In this document: piece by piece, positions 5,193-6,584 of the stretch
How the letters are laid out: each line of letters begins with the position of its first letter
Numbering within the stretch: position 1 is the first letter of the stretch
Source: Actinomycetes bacterium
GTDB taxonomy: Bacteria; Actinomycetota; Acidimicrobiia; Acidimicrobiales; RAAP-2
Length of the DNA stretch: 6,584 bases
Direction of reading: 5' to 3'
Assembly (NCBI GenBank): GCA_025352305.1
Contig: JANXTQ010000202.1
Span: 1-6,584 of the forward strand
Notes under the pieces: model-generated
The model's input: the letters and a program-made list of their open reading frames with translations, nothing else
The model's database searches: none
Told to the model about the DNA's origin: nothing
Position numbers and translations under genes: made by a program

Positions 5193-6584
5193 ATGACGCC
5201 CCGTTTCCACCACCGTCGAGCCCGCATGCTCCACGAGTACCGCCACGGCTGGTACCACTTATCGCTGCACCGTCACGGCACGCGACACCGTCACACCCGT
5301 GGTCAACGCATCACTCGTCCGCAGCAACGCTCCAGCGCGTGGCGTGCGGTGCCCCTGCGTATTTGGCCCCGCGAAATATTTCGCCAGATTGTGGCGGGGG
5401 TTGGCCTCGCCCTCGTCTTCGTGTTTCTCGGAGCAGTAATTTTCGGAGTCGTTGCTTTCCTGCACGCCCGCAGCGATCTATCCAACGCTCAAAACATTGC
5501 CCGCACGCTGGTGCAAAACCGCACGGAACTACTCAGTGCATCCGGCCGAGGGGAGGCCGCATCACAACTCAACGAGATGCACGTACTCGCCGCTCGAGCG
5601 GACGCGACTCTCAACGGTTCACTGGCCATCTCGTTGCTCAAAATGGTTCCCATTGTTGGTCACCAGGTATCGGGACTTACTGACACGGTTCACGGGGTCA
5701 ACCGGCTCTCCGAGCAGGGAACGACACTGCTCAACTTGACAATTACAGCCATTGACGCGAGCCACGGCACCGCCATCAATTTGCTCGCTCTCAATACGCT
5801 CGATCGCCAAGTGCACCGCAGCGCTCACGCACTTAACGCTCTTCAGACCTCGCCCGGTGGGTTGTGGGGTCCGGCACGCAGTGAACGAATAAAGCTCAAC
5901 AATCAACTCGGAAAAATTGTCGCACTCCTCAGTCGAGGTGGCGCGGCCTTGGACTTCGCCCAGCCCTTTCTCGGAGCGAACGGTCCCCGTACTTACCTCG
6001 TTGCCGGTCAGAACCAATCAGAAATGCGCGACCAAGGGGCCGTACTTTCGTGGGCTCTGCTTCACGTCAAGAACGGCAAGTTCACCATGACCAACGCCGC
6101 GAGCGTCGGAACCTTAACTCTGCGCCACCCCGCTGTTGCTATTACCGACGCCGCTACGCGCAGCGCATTCGGCGCTCTCGAACCGACGCGAATCTGGCAA
6201 TCCGTGAACGCCAACGGGGACTTTCCCACGTCCAGCCGCTGGATGATCGCGATGCTCGAGCGAGCTCGAGGAATAAAAGTTGACGGCGTGGTGGGAGTCG
6301 ACGTGACGACGCTCGCCAAGATATTGAAGGTGGTCGGCGGCGTCCACGTTTCGGACGTGAATCAAACAGTCGACACCCACAACGTGTCGAAGCTGCTGCT
6401 CTATCAGCTCTACGTGAAATACCCCGCCGGTTCGCAGCGCGCCCGACACGACGACATCACCGCGGTGGCCCAAGCGGCGGTAAACAAGATGGACGGCGCT
6501 CACTACGACCTCGGCGCCTTCTTTCAGAGTCTCGCTCGAGCGAGCCAGGGCCGTCACCTGTTGTTTTACGACACCAACGCGAAA
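5193..6584 (+). CDS. DUF4012-family membrane protein, partial (C-terminal end beyond window)
   Basis: This is an open frame of 464 codons from ATG at 5193 to the window edge with no stop. An in-frame TAG at 5184-5186 makes this ATG the first possible start; ATG at 5226 (residue 12) is an alternative, and neither has a clear ribosome site. Residues 1-65 are a basic tail with nine His in the first 34 residues. One membrane helix follows (about 66-90), so the rest should lie outside the membrane. Residues 91-263 are a probably helical spacer. From 264, GPRTYLVAGQNQSEMRDQGAVLSW (264-287) resembles, as I remember the family, the start of the DUF4012 domain (Yl.l.QN..E.R..G). The region near the edge, LARASQGRHLLFY (447-459), resembles its later part. 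The family has no established biochemical activity but recurs in polysaccharide loci. It lies 28 nt after the Wzz/BY-kinase gene on the same strand, probably in one operon. The function is unknown; a role in assembly or export of the polymer is inferred. Confidence 0.85.
   Translation, partial: MTPRFHHRRARMLHEYRHGWYHLSLHRHGTRHRHTRGQRITRPQQRSSAWRAVPLRIWPREIFRQIVAGVGLALVFVFLGAVIFGVVAFLHARSDLSNAQNIARTLVQNRTELLSASGRGEAASQLNEMHVLAARADATLNGSLAISLLKMVPIVGHQVSGLTDTVHGVNRLSEQGTTLLNLTITAIDASHGTAINLLALNTLDRQVHRSAHALNALQTSPGGLWGPARSERIKLNNQLGKIVALLSRGGAALDFAQPFLGANGPRTYLVAGQNQSEMRDQGAVLSWALLHVKNGKFTMTNAASVGTLTLRHPAVAITDAATRSAFGALEPTRIWQSVNANGDFPTSSRWMIAMLERARGIKVDGVVGVDVTTLAKILKVVGGVHVSDVNQTVDTHNVSKLLLYQLYVKYPAGSQRARHDDITAVAQAAVNKMDGAHYDLGAFFQSLARASQGRHLLFYDTNAK

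Noticed and set aside
5339..5739. Two overlapping plus-strand frames (5339-5683 and 5452-5739)
   Set aside because: Both lie in other frames of the DUF4012 gene, whose frame from 5193 is open to the window edge and encodes a membrane helix and a recognisable domain.

Overview
This 6.6 kb window looks like part of a cell-surface or exopolysaccharide locus of the Wzx/Wzy type. It most likely comes from a member of the Actinomycetota. That placement is an inference. It rests on moderately high GC by eye, on three of the four assignable starts being GTG or TTG, on a fused Wzz-type/BY-kinase protein with a tyrosine-rich tail, and on a DUF4012 membrane protein directly behind it. No rRNA, tRNA or other marker gene is present to fix the taxon.

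Layout: two transcription units diverge from a short spacer at 3456-3511. The leftward unit (minus strand) holds an O-antigen polymerase/ligase-like membrane protein (1875-3455), a GT4 glycosyltransferase (768-1874), and a second GT4 glycosyltransferase (775 down to the window edge, cut at its C-terminal end). These three genes have no gaps: the first junction is 0 nt and the second is an 8-nt overlap. The rightward unit (plus strand) holds a 550-residue chain-length-determinant/tyrosine-autokinase fusion (3512-5164). After a 28-nt gap comes a DUF4012 protein starting at 5193 that runs off the right edge. The two edge genes are open through the window boundary and have no stop inside it.

How the genes probably work together: the glycosyltransferases would add sugars to a lipid-linked repeat unit at the inner face of the membrane. 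The polymerase-like protein would join repeat units at the outer face. The Wzz/BY-kinase protein would set chain length or gate export through cycles of tyrosine phosphorylation on its C-terminal tail. DUF4012 proteins have no established activity, but their position here ties this one to the same process. The flippase, the initiating phosphoglycosyltransferase and the tyrosine phosphatase expected for such a pathway are not in the window.

The most notable points are a (Tyr-Gly)x9 tail on the kinase encoded by an imperfect hexanucleotide repeat, departures from consensus in its Walker A and A' motifs, a His/Arg-rich cytoplasmic tail on the DUF4012 protein, and two adjacent palindromes in the divergent promoter region. 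I found no mobile element, CRISPR array, RNA gene or convincing terminator.
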